NCBI GenBank assembly: GCA_015350385.1
Contig: WNKI01000002.1
Location: forward strand, 4,830,636 to 4,894,635
From: Aculops lycopersici
Lineage: Eukaryota > Arthropoda > Arachnida > Trombidiformes > Eriophyidae
DNA: 64,000 nt
Reading direction: 5' to 3'
Shown here: piece by piece, positions 10,795 through 23,357 of the stretch
Layout of the letters: each line of letters opens with the position of its first letter
Numbering within the stretch: the stretch's first letter is position 1
The notes under the pieces: model-generated
Databases searched by the model: none
Seen by the model: only the letters and a program-made list of their open reading frames with translations
What the model was told of the DNA's origin: nothing
Made by a program: the position numbers and the translations under genes

Positions 10795-13700
10795 CTTGCT
10801 AGCTGGCAGCTACTAACCAGCGAAACAACTCTTCGATTACCTGTCAGCTGAGCTAACTTTTCTCTTTGCTCAGCCTTAGTACAGCTAGCGAGCTGATAGC
10901 GAGCGACTCGACTCGACCAACTTGTTGCCATTGGTGCTTGTGATGAACTCTGCCATTCGAAGCCTGCCATTCGATTTGCTGTTAGGATGCAGCTTCGAGA
11001 GAGCGACGATAAAATTCAGTGTGATGCTTGCGGGCGCATTGGGAAATTGGGGATGACAGCTGATTGGCAGTTTGTTGCCTGCTTCTGCAGATTAGCAGCT
11101 GAGACACTGATTTCAGGTTACGGCAAATACTTTTCGAGGCGTTCGGCTAGAGAAAGCGAGGGAGCGATGGAGGAAAAACCAATAACTCGGTTAGCTGGTC
11201 AACTAATATGAACTCGAATGACCGAGCAAAACTGATGAGGCAACACTGTGTGGCCAATGGTATTTACTGGGATGGAAGTTGGCAAACTTTGTTGCCATCA
11301 TTTGGGTCAGCCAGTCGAAGTTTGCCGCGTAACTCGGAAGTCCAATTCCACAAAAGCCAAATGCGGCACGAAGAATTAATTGCTCCTCCAAGTCCATTTG
11401 TTGGCTAGCTAAAACTTTGGTGGAAATAGTTGAAATAATTGTTGATAAATCTACGAGAACAGTAGTTACCCAGTCGTAGCACCCAGTGGCCACAAGCTCA
11501 AATCACTGTGCCACTTGGTGATTGTGCAAGGCTCTCACCAGCGATATGCTTATATTAAGGGCATTCCGACTTTTTAGTTCCAGTTGACGAGACTCGGAAT
11601 TCCGGACTCCATCTCGTGGCCCAATGAATCGTTGCCACTGCGACTCGTCATTCCATTGCCCAAAATTCTAGCAAATGGCTGTCATATAATCGAGTTGATG
11701 TTGAGAGAAAGACAAATACATGTAGACCTGGCGTGGCCGCAACAAGTGGTTCTCTGGATTAGCCTCCCCTCGACCAACTCCAGTTCGGGCGTTACAAATT
11801 GGTGGCCAAATTACCGGCGGCGTTTCACTTGATATCGGCAGTGGATGTTGTTATTGTTGTTGTTGTTTTACTCTATTCACGACCTAGTCATTCATTGTGG
11901 GAAGCCGCACGAGCTTGTCAAGCCACTTGTTGCTCTCGATGTTGTTTCCGAGGTTTTTAGTTCCATGGCGTTTTTTCGCTGAATCTTTCGGAAGCCGACA
12001 GTATGTTCACTTGTTTTTGCTATTATTTATTGATATTATCTGGGATCCGCCCGATTGATCTGGATGCATGGTGATTTTTAGCCCTAATGCCAACGCGTTT
12101 TTCATCTCTCCATTGGCCCGTTTTTATGGTCTGCGCTTGCAGTTGATGGAAGCTAATGGGCTATTGTTTGCAATCGAGTGATTGAGTTGCTCCAGTCGGA
12201 TTAGTGGTTTGCGATATTAATATTGCCTCAGTGTTAGAGCAGCAACCTTTGGCGCACACCAAGAGTGAACTCGTTGTTGCTGCTCTCTCGCAGTGGATCA
12301 ATTGCAACCGGCGCAGCGATAAAAGTCGATCATCAAGCTAACGAGATAAAAAATAGCCAAACAAGTGGCCACAGCTCATCATTTCACATCACCAGCTAGT
12401 GTTTCTCAAACCGAGTAAACCAAAGAAGCTGGCCACAACATGAGCACAGTTCATTGACTCGCGCGCTTTGCTTGCTTCCTAAATGATGACTGTGGAAAAG
12501 CTCGATATAGTTGCTGTTGCTTCTTCACAGTCTTCGCCACTGGAGTCAAGTGGTGGCGGCGGCGACTCGTGAACTTGATTTTGCAAACCGACTTGCTGGC
12601 CGCCCGCGAGAAAATGAAATAGAGGAGCCGAAAGTGCGAGGGAGTGAGGCAAATAAGCAAATAGTTTTTTACCTTAATTTTGAACTAGGTTGTAGTACGC
12701 AACGTACGCTACGTAGAGTAACGTAATGGACGGAAACGGACGTTGCTGTTTTAAACCAGCACCACTGAGCTCAGATATATTAAGCTCAGTGGACACCGAA
12801 AGCAATCGAGCAACTAGACGACTGGCTGTCCAGTTGACCAAAACAAGTGTCAGATTTACAGGAGGAACTGGGGGTGGCAACCAGGAAAAGAGCTGGCCAG
12901 TTTGTCTCAATTGGCCAAGTTCACGTCTCTCTCTCTCTCTCCTTCTCGGTCTCGTGCTTCCACATTATTATCAACTATGAGGGAAAAGAAAAGCAAAGGT
13001 TCTCTTCGCGAACTATAACTACTCTATCATACACTGATACCGATACCAATGCCAAGATAATTTCCTCGCGCTTCTCAATGTGCCGAGTGTCTACCTGTGC
13101 GAGTCGATGATACTAATAACCGGACTGGACATCGTAATCGCGTATAGACAATCATCTTTGAGGGCTAACTTTGCTACAACTGCTGCTATTCAAGTTGAGC
13201 GAGCAGCAACAATTTAATCTGACTTCGTTTACCTGCATAGGTGCTCGTGAACTCGGATTCGAAGGGAGAATTGGGAGAAGAAGACACGGCAACAAGTGGC
13301 GCCGGTGGCGCCAACATGACTGCCGCTCGCTCGTTGGCTCGTTTGCCCACCATCTATTCGGATATCTAGTGCACCTTGCTTTACGAGCGGGGGAGGGAAA
13401 ATCAACTAAAGCAAACTAAACTTTGCTCAACTCAAATGGGAGCTACGTAACGAGAGAAAAATTTGAGTTTTATGTATGCGGCGGACACTCAAATTTGGGA
13501 GCTGCTAACCAATGAGATGATCACTCCACTGACTAACTGACCGACTGACTGACTGACTGCCTCCCCCGCCAACGACTACAACCACCACTATCACCACCAC
13601 CGACACAACGATGATGGCCAAGACCAAGAATGAGACGAACTCTCGAGTTCGTTTGAGACTCGAGAGCAAACGAGACAAGAGTTCACGTCCGTTCGCCTCG

Positions 13701-14169
13701 AAGCGATAAAAACTATGCAGACGCCGGCGAGAGATGATCATCATCTTCGAGCGCTTCGCGTTGGTCAGTTGGTCTCTAATTAGCATGGCCACTTGTCGAC
13801 GCGCTGCCACCACCGTTGCCGTCGCTGCCATCGCTGCCGCGGCAGTCAATGCAACGAGCTCCGATGGCCAACCACATGTTGCTTCCAATTTTATCCCTCC
13901 CATTTTACCCTGACCCGCGAAGCTTTGTCCTCGGACTCAGCCTCGGAAGCGTTCGGTTTCAAAGGAAGATGGAGATGGAAATGGACGTGAGCTTGCGATG
14001 CTTGCGTGTTTCGGACAAGGAACGCGCTTCTCTCGTTAATTTTTATCTGATTTATAATTCTCGCGATCACTGCTTGGAGGAGAAAAAGTTGAAACACATT
14101 CATACAGCATAGTTGGAGGTCAACTCGATCCCTTGCCCCGAGTAGCGGCTTGTGTTGCGGGAGAGAAGA

Positions 14170-14178
14170 TATATAAAG
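14170..14178 (+). promoter_or_regulatory. TATA-box-like sequence
   Basis: TATATAAAG, a strong TATA match on the plus strand, in a region without a gene. No transcript can be assigned, so chance occurrence is possible. Confidence 0.2.
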
Positions 14179-16147
14179 ATTGTGTAGGACACCAAATACA
14201 GAGAGCGAGAGATGGAGGCAAATTTAGGCCGCCAACGCTAATTGACTCGTTTCAAGTGTGTCCGAAGCAAGCTAGATACATTTGGTTCTAAAACAAACAA
14301 TTAAATGTTCGCACAGCGACAGGTATATTGTGTTTGATGGGCAACTGGTAGTGGTAATAGTAATAGTAGTAGTCGTAGTTGTTGTTGTTGTTGTTGTAGT
14401 AGGCGAGCTGCGTGCGCGCTGGCCACCGAAAGCAAAGTGTTGACCCCGGCGCCACTTGTTGCCGTGGATGCTGCTGTTACCATTTTGCAGCATCCACATC
14501 AATGGAACTAACACAACTAATAAGAGACAATTGCCACATTTACCTTCTAGTATTGTGAGGGCGGCATTCTCTCGCCCGAGTACAGGTGAGAGAGAGAGAG
14601 AGACTACCGCTAGCTTTTTAACTGGGCTCTGCACTTAACCTTGTAGAGAATCCTCATGATTACAACTTCTGTGGGAGTACTGCGACTATCTAATCAATAG
14701 GTCGACTCTCTCTCCTTCTCTCCTTTTAAATTAAATGACTGTAACCTTCACTGGGACAGTGAAGGTAGTGATCGAAACTTTATGTGTTCATTGTATTAGA
14801 TGTATGTAGCTAGAGCTCAGGCTGTCGAGTTCATCTTACTCCTCGCACTTCCACTTCTAAATTCCATGGAAGCTCCTCGAATCTTTGGCTTCATTGTAAT
14901 GCAATGAAGGCGAGTTAAATAAGCAATAGAAATAACATGGCCAAGCCCACGATGGGGTCTCACTGCTTAGTCGGCTGACCACTTACTTTGGATGTAGATA
15001 TACAATCTCTTTAGTGAGTTGGCGTTCATTAGACGGAGCATACTCGCGCCGCTTGATGGCTTGGCACATTATCCCTCAGGTGAGAGCGAATGTGCTCCCC
15101 TGCTCAGTTTGCGGGCAGGTAAGCGAGCGACTTTGTGAGGAGGAATTTTGGTTGATTTCGTTGCAAGTCAAAGGGAACAAAGCAAGTAGCAATTGAACGA
15201 ACTCTCATGGCATCTAATTTTGCCTATCCAATTGCTCGCTCCTCAAACGAAGACTTTTAGGCCACAATACTAAACCGCCAACTCGATGGGCGCCCAGGAG
15301 CGTCGACGATTACGTAAGCAATCAGCTCGAAATGCGTCCGATTGCTCAACTGCCGACCGAGCAACACTTTCCATTTACTGGGTGTGCTCCGCGCTTCTGC
15401 TTCCAGTTCTCCATCTCTCTCTGCCTCAAGTTGCCTCGTTGAATCTTGCTCACTTCATTTTATATGTCTAACTTTATGTTTCATCTCGAAGCAACAGCAG
15501 CACCAGTGGCAGCAATAGGAAGACTAAACACTGAAAGGCCATGAGAAGCGAAGTAGGATGCTGATGCGTTGCCTGCGAACGTTCCTTTCGGCCCAGTGGG
15601 CAAGCGAATCGCTGGCGAGCTCGAATCAATCAAAGTCAGGGAAACATCCACCGGCAAGCGAGCAAAAGAGAGTGAGTCGAGGGGGCGACAGGAGAGAAGG
15701 CAAATAGTCGGCCTAAGTTTCTATCACTTGGTATCCCGAGAGCTTAGCCTTAGATTAGTGGCCAGTCCGAGTTGATTTGCGAGCTGTGGAAAAGTGAATC
15801 GGTTGTTGTGTCGAGTCCTCGGCGGTAGTTGCGGCAACAACAGGTAGTTTGCATTAGCGCCGCCGCCACTTCGGCAATCGCGGGTCGTGGTCAAGTCGAA
15901 AGCGAGAGTCTCGCTCCCGCGAATCCCGCTTGTGACGAGTGGAGGAGTAAATCCTTGGCTCTCAACTCGAACCAACCGACAGCAGAGAGTTGACTTCGAG
16001 GAGGAGATACAAAAATTGATTAGCCCCATGCATCAGTGGCAGCAGAGAGCATCACTCTAAATTTGCTATGTGCTATTCGAATAACAACAACGAGATGCCC
16101 ACTCACGGGGGAAAGGATCAACAGGTAAGTGACTTGTGCGGCTAGCA

Positions 16148-16170
16148 GGCCGGCCGGCCGGCCGGCCGGC
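16148..16170. repeat. (GGCC)n palindromic repeat
   Basis: A run of alternating GGCC units of about 23 bases that is self-complementary along its whole length. Confidence 0.85.
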
Positions 16171-19100
16171 GAGCGAGAGTTTACCTGGCCACTTGGCGCC
16201 GGTAACACATAGCAAACCAACCAGCGATGGCGGCGGCGGCGGCGGCGGCAGCGGTAGCATCAGTGGTGGCGGTGGCATTAGGCAAAGTCAGCCAGGTAAA
16301 GTTAGTCAGTCACTCAATCGGGCGGCCGAACGAGAGAAACAGAGAGCGAAAGGCGGAGGTCGATGGCCGGCGCGAGTTTTGTGTTGGTTGTTGCCTTTGA
16401 TGTTGTTGGCCAGCAGAAGCGACGGCGTCAGTTAGTGCTGCTGCTGCTGCTGCATCAATAACTCGAGCTACTTTGCCTATTTGATTACATCACACTGTTA
16501 CCATGCTTCTAATGTTGCAACAGGTGGACGCGGAGGAAAACATTCAAATGTTACTCTTTCTTTCACTCACTTTTTCTCCAACTTCAACTCTCACATTTCA
16601 CCGTCGCATCCTTCTATTTAAACTACTCGTAATTTTCTTCCAAATACTCAACTGGCCAAAACCAATTTCGCTTCCTCTCGCTCCATTAACCTGTTGATGG
16701 TTACTGGAGGCCGCCGTATCAGGTGGCAGCCGCAGCCGCCTCCGTGGCAATCGCGCACCTGTGCCCATCGCGCTGCTATGTGGCAGCCCATATCATCGAT
16801 TCCGTTTCCACGGCTACCTGTTGCCGTCGATGAAACCCCCGGCTGTGTGTGTATATATATATGCCGTAGGAGTTGTTAGAGAGATCTGATTGCATCATCG
16901 TTGGCTAATGACTACAAGCTCAGAAGTAAGAGTGGAGCGTCTCGTCTCTCAGGTGCAAATGAGCGGCGCCACTACCACCACCAATGGCACTGACTTGAAG
17001 GGAAGCGTGCCAAGGGAATCCACGCGGGAGTTCTCCTGTGGCGACAACGCTATCATACGACGCTGCATATTGAAAGCCGCTGCTCATGCTACTGCAGACA
17101 AACTGAACCTCTCGAAACAACAGAGACAACAAGAGCCATTTAGAAACAAGACCGTTAAGTGGAACTGATAGCCGGCGGCCAAATTGATTGAAATTCCAGT
17201 GGAACAAAGTTTGAATATCCCTTTCTAACGGGAGTTTGCGTGGCGTGGCTAGAGATGTACACGAAAAACGAACAACATTTGTAACAACCACCTGTACCTG
17301 GAGGCGAGAGGCCTCGAAATTCAAGCTGTTGCTGCTAACTTTCGCGAAGGGTAGCACAGGCGATTGGAGGTAACAGAAAGGTTGGCAGAGAGAGAGAGAG
17401 AGAGAGTTCATTTAACTGCGCTCATCTAATGTCACACTAATGAATACAGATGCTCTCTCTTTCTGCTTGGTGTTGTAGCTCGGCGTGGAGCGTCCACATT
17501 GAGCTACACGAAAACTCGGCCAACAGGTGGCACACCTTCCTGGCTCCGAGAGTCTGCTAGTGCGCGTGAATTACTAGCGGTCCGCCGCGTGGGCGCCTCA
17601 TCAGCAACAATGTATTCATAACGGCAAAGGACCGAGTTTTACTCTTGTGTGGTAGTGGTGCTAAACAATGCTTGCGATGTTTACAATGAACTCGTTCGAG
17701 GTTACCGTTGCACTCCCCCTTGTGCTGACCGAAGATTTCCGCTTGAGTAACACGGGGCATGGGCAAACTTTTGAGGGGAAAGGAAACACGCCCCATCGGG
17801 ATGCAGTGGCGACATGACTAGCTTGCGCGGTTGCGCACAGCTTACGGCGGCAGCGGCGAGCTTGCCAAATGAAAAGACGAAGAAATTGGAAGAGGGGTAG
17901 TTCTCTGTGGCAACCTGAGATGCGCGCCAAGTGCGCAAAGAGTGGAGTTACTTAGCGCAAACTCAGTATCCACTTGGCGCCACCGCCACCACCGCCGCCC
18001 TCGCGAATCAACGCCGCCACTACTGCTCATTTGATTGTCGGCCGCGCTCGTGTGTTAGTGAGCGCAATGTTGACAGACAGACTAGAGCAAGAGAACTAAC
18101 AAACTAAAGACCATCGGCAATTACGATGTCCACGTAACTCGTGCAATAATCTCTGGCTCAACAAGTTTCATTTTGCATCTGCAACCAAACTACCAAGCAG
18201 CTCACTACGTGTTGCGTCGCTATCTCAATCATCATCACAATCACAATCAAGAGCAATCAGCAAGGTGATCAGAAACCGAAGCACAGCAACAAGATTTTCG
18301 GGACAAGAAGGAAGCCAAACAAAAGCACATTGCAAGTGCAAGCAAAGATAGAAAGGTGTAGAGTTGAGTTGAGAATATAGAAGGACACGCGGGCTATCAG
18401 CAAAGAGGGAATCAATATCAAAAAGTATATGAAACGCTCATTCTCAAACTTCCCATTTACAATACCAGAGCCAAGTACCAGGCAAAGCAAACGAGAAAAG
18501 TGATTGGCGACTTATGCAATCAAGTGAGGGGTATGTCTTGATTTGAACACATCAAATTGGCAAGCTAAACAGAGCGAGCAAGCAAAAACTAATGAGCTGT
18601 AAGCAGAGAGCCGAAGGCGTCAAGCTAAAAATAATCAATCTGACAAGAGAATATAATAGGAGAAACGGAGATTAGTAATCCAAGTTGCAAGTGCAAATTC
18701 ATCAATAAACTGACCAGCGACGATAATAATAGGAAAAAGAACTAGAAGAAAGAGTTGAAAGTGTCGATGGGGCCGCAAAAAAGTCCCGTTGAGCTAGAAA
18801 CTTTCAACCAGAAACCAAACCAAAGGTAAGTTTTATTTTTTCTTGTAGATCTACCAAAGAACAAGAAAGAAATCTTTTGCCCTCTGACGAAAGAGATACC
18901 TAGTTAGAAAAAAAGATAATAGACTGCTGATTTTTAGCAAATTCATCCATCGAGTGCCCTTTCAAATGCTCACTGTCCCTCCACGGGCATCGATTACACA
19001 AGCAAACTTTTCGTCGCCACTCTGTCTGTCTTTTTGCGTGGATTAGCATCAGGTATAGCGATGGCACACACGCACACGCAAACACTTGTCGCTGCCATAG

Positions 19101-20063
19101 ACAGTAACACTAAATCGCTTGTTGTCGGGCTGGAGTTCAAAGGGTTCGCCTGTGGATTGAGTAACTGCCGATTGTGTTGTCGCGCGCCGTCTCTTTATTT
19201 ATCGTTGTGGTTGCCGTTGTTAACGTCGCGAGCACTCGACGGCTTCAGGTTTACGTTAATGGCGTTGCTTGTTGCCTCGCGCCAGGTAAAGCAATCCGTG
19301 GTGCAAGGGAGTGAGTGGAAATAGTTAGTATATCGAGGGCGAGCCAGCGATTGTGGTGAGACTTTTCTCACTTACTCACTCCCTTTCTATCTAGTCAAAG
19401 TTGGCGCCTATGGACACCATCTACTCCGTGCAGTTGGTGTCAGCATGGGGCGCCGACAACTTGCAGCCGAGAGGAGAGATTTTTCCTCGCTTGTTCCATG
19501 GTGCGAGAGTAATGAAAGAAACTCGAGAGAATGTTGTTGGATGCAGTCAAAGCAAGCACATGTTATTGTCTTAATTTTGGACATAGCATCACATAATCCC
19601 AGGCATAATCCTCGCCACTGGCCATCGCCACTTGTTGCTGCCTTCGATGGTCCAGAATCTCGCTCGACTTTCTCTTGCAATCAGCGACAAGTGGAATCTC
19701 AAAGCCAAAATCCTCGAAACTCTCGCTTCGAATTGCCGATTACAAGCTTCGAATCTACAGTCAGCTGGGGGTTTTAGTGAGAGTTCAGTTGCTAGTCCGA
19801 TTCCTCGGATTTAAGTCCAAATTGAGCTCTCTTTTTCGCGGCGACGTGTCACTCGGCCTTACAGTTTGTTAGGGAATTATGACAACAGCAACAACCACGA
19901 CGACAGCCTCTTCTGCTAATGCGAGGCGTCGCTTCGCTTATCAATGTGTTCGCAGGAAAAAGGGAGCAAAAGAAGCATCGACGAGAATTCCAATTACCCA
20001 AATCCTTCGGGCGCCAAAGATTCATTAAGCGATGGGATCATCTCACCGCCGCGCTTGTGTTTA

Positions 20064-20092
20064 TGTTTGCGTTTGCGTTTGCGTTTGCGTTT
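20064..20092. repeat. (GTTTGC)n hexanucleotide repeat
   Basis: Four to five tandem copies of a six-base unit, followed by a short GT run. Confidence 0.85.
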
Positions 20093-23000
20093 GTGTGTGT
20101 GACTCTATCGATCCTTCTGCTCTCTTTTTTGAATCCACTTCGCTTCTAAGGTCTCTGCGCCTCGACGACAACAACAACAACCACCCAAAAGGACAAAAAC
20201 CAAACCGAAAGAGCAGCCACCGAATTCTCGCATGTCAAGCGAGCAGTCGACTGTAACATCGAAGCAACTTTTCCCGTGATGCATCAGCAGCGGCATCGGC
20301 GGCAGCAGAGGAACCCATTTGCGCTTTTAAAACTACACAAACTCCATCCCATAGAGCAGCAGAGTCAAGTGGAGAGGAGACGAGAAAAGTTTTGCACATT
20401 AAGATGGATCCTGAGAAAACAAATTGGGAATTTAGTGGGCCATTTTGCGCCCAGCACGACATTACAGAATAGTTGAGTTGATTTTAACTGTTGTTGGTTT
20501 TCCTCTTCTACTCTTTAAAACTTTTCTGGCTTTGAATTCAGCCAGCTTGAGCTTGACTTTGACTCTCGCCATGTTGGCCTATGTTTTCTTGGTATATCAT
20601 AGAGGACAGTGAGACTTTTAGTTGTAGTGTGGAAACCGATTGACCATTTCAACTCTCTCCACTTGTATGGTCTCAGCGAGTTGGAAGTCATGCACAGGCG
20701 GCAACCACCAGACAACCACATGTGCAAGTGGATGTGTGAGTGTGAGTATGAGTGTGTATTACATATGCGCTTTGCAGCCATTGCAATCAGTGGGTTTTAA
20801 TTAAATTCTAACGCCAGGCAAACGAAACCAAGGCTTGGAGTTAAGTGGGCAGCGGCGGCGGCGGCCGACTTTGTGGCCATCGTCGTGGCCAACTCCAGAG
20901 TGTGTGACGCACCACAGCAGCGGCTCACTTCTTAAAGTTGCTTTCGGCGATGAGCCGCCGTGAAGAGATAGAAGGAAACGGAATAAAGTCAGAGGAGAGG
21001 TTGACTTAACCATGAGATTATTACAAGGGGACAAGACACTAAACGACCACAACGACGACAAAGACAACAACCAAAACGACAACCAACACGACGACGACGA
21101 CGACCAAGATGAGCACTAATCTACCCTTGGCCTTGAGAGAAGAATCCAATTGCTCGCTTCTCTTGGTGTTGGTTTAGTCTTAGTTTGTCGCTACTGTAAA
21201 TGGTTGTTGAATTTAAGTGAGCAGCTAGCTAGCTGGCCGCTTGGCTGATTGATTGGTGCCAGCTGGCTAGTCAGTCAGCAGGCCGGCCAAATGAATAATA
21301 ACAGCAAAGTAGTAAATTCAAATTGAACTAGATGGATAGATGGCAACAAGTAGTTAGCTCTCGCTCTGTAAACCAAAACCGCTGCCACTTGTTGCTCTCG
21401 CTGGCGATGTGACTCACTCGGACGCCCGAGAGTCTGAGCGAGAGCCAAGGGGAAAACAAACGCGTACTGAGCTCGCGCGCGCGCGCCTTACTGCCATTGT
21501 ATCAACTTACCGCTGTCGCCCTATCACTGCTTGCGATACATGTATGCCGATGGCGAATACAATGGTAATAGTAATAATAATAATAATGATAATAATAATA
21601 GCAACAGCCACCACAAAGCAATTGTTGCCAGCTAGCGAGTTAGCTGGCCTTTTTGTGTAACGCGCATTGAAAAGACTAGTAGTAGTAGTAGCAGTGGCAG
21701 TAGTGGTGGCAAACCGGATGATGACGACACAGGCGCCGACAAGACCACGAGCTAGCCGAGCAAAGTGATGATGGCCAACTGGCCAACAGGCCAGCTGGCG
21801 CCCACAAGTCTTTAGTTTGCGGGGGTCTTGTGTATCGTTGAATAGCCGGCGTTAGCCTTGCCTCTTTCAAATTGGAAGAGTGGAAGTGAGTTGAGGACTT
21901 TACTGCAATCGAATCAACTTCTAGTTCGAGTTCCAATTGAAACTTGAAGGAGAATCGAGTCACGGTTTCTATTTATTTAAACAAACAAACAAACAAATAG
22001 ATAGATTTTTACAAACTGACTTCGTTTGGTTATATTTTCGTCATGGCCATTGTCACAACAGAACAGCACTTGTTGCTACACTTATACCGCAGCCACCACG
22101 GCCGCTCCTGCGAGTCGCAACCGGGCGGTTGGTGTCGATCATTTACCGGCGGCCGAATGATAGCAACTAGGATGCGGAAGTTTCAGGTTCCACTGTCAAG
22201 TGGCGGGATTCAGTTACAACTTTTAAGTTTTATTTCTACATTTGCACTGAGGCTCAAATGACACCAAGCAAACGGCGAAACTAGAGCGAGAGTAAATTTG
22301 TTCCGTTAAAAGAGCAAGCGGATTGGTGATTCAGGAATGAGGAGGGAGAACAAGAACCGGATGGTTGGAGTCGGTGGCTAGCTAGCGGTTATTGATGCCG
22401 TTGAACAACGTGGCGGCCACTTGTAGTCGCTATCGCTGCTACTCTTATTTCAATGGCTTCCACTTGAGAGAAGAAAACTAATCTCATTACTCACTTGCGA
22501 CTCGCGAGTCCACTTGTTGATCGTTGGCGCTGGATTTGCATCAGCCGCCGCCGCTAACTCGCTCGCTTGCTTCCCCGTTTCGACAGTTGAAAGTTGCCAT
22601 CAATTCGTCTTGCCCGCTTATCGTTGTCTATTTATTTGTCCATCTATTTGCCACAGTTTGTCTGTCGCGAGCGGCGCAGCCAAATTAGTTGCCGGCTGCA
22701 TTAACGTTCGTTGAGTAACATCAGCAGCAGCGGCGGCCGCGATTATGATTGTGATTGTGATAGTAACACCAAGACCACGGCTATAACTTGGCTCTCATAC
22801 AAGACGGAGAAGAAGACGACGACAATGATGACATAACGGGACTAATTCGGGATTAGCTGCTAGTATCTATTTCCCAAAGAGTCACTTCCTATTCAGCAGC
22901 GGTACGCGCCGCCAGCCAGCCAACCACTTGGTCCATTAGACATCTGCTATTTGCCGCTACACATGCTATTCGGTCGATCGATCGGTGGATTGTTTGATCG

Positions 23001-23326
23001 AGGAAACAGCACCTGATCTTTTTTCCCCGATAAAACCACCGATCGACGTAAGATGCCTTGTAAATCATCATTTAGACGAGGAGAGTAAATTAATGTGCAG
23101 TTAACAATGGAACAGTTCATTGTTCGCTTATCTAGTTTGACTAATCGATAAATGGACAACAATGAAGGTATCACTTCAGTGTGTTAACGCCTCACAAGTC
23201 GCCAGTGAGTTTGCCGCAATGGATAAAATTGTTGATTTGACTGGATTTTCATCGTGTCGAGTTGGATATACAATGTACGGAATAGAATTGTCATGTTGTT
23301 GCATGCGTCCTTTGTGATGAATGACC

Positions 23327-23327
<1 letters not shown>

Positions 23328-23355
<28 letters not shown>
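23328..23355. repeat. (AG)n microsatellite
   Basis: Uninterrupted dinucleotide run of 28 bases. Confidence 0.95.

Positions 23356-23357
<2 letters not shown>

Noticed and set aside
13505..13903. Minus-strand open frame of 132 codons with Val and Gly runs
   Set aside because: Translation of GTT/GTG repeats and low-complexity DNA; no homology recognised.
16136..16435. Gly/Ser-rich open frame of 99 codons
   Set aside because: Arises from GGC triplets and the (GGCC)n run; no conserved motif.
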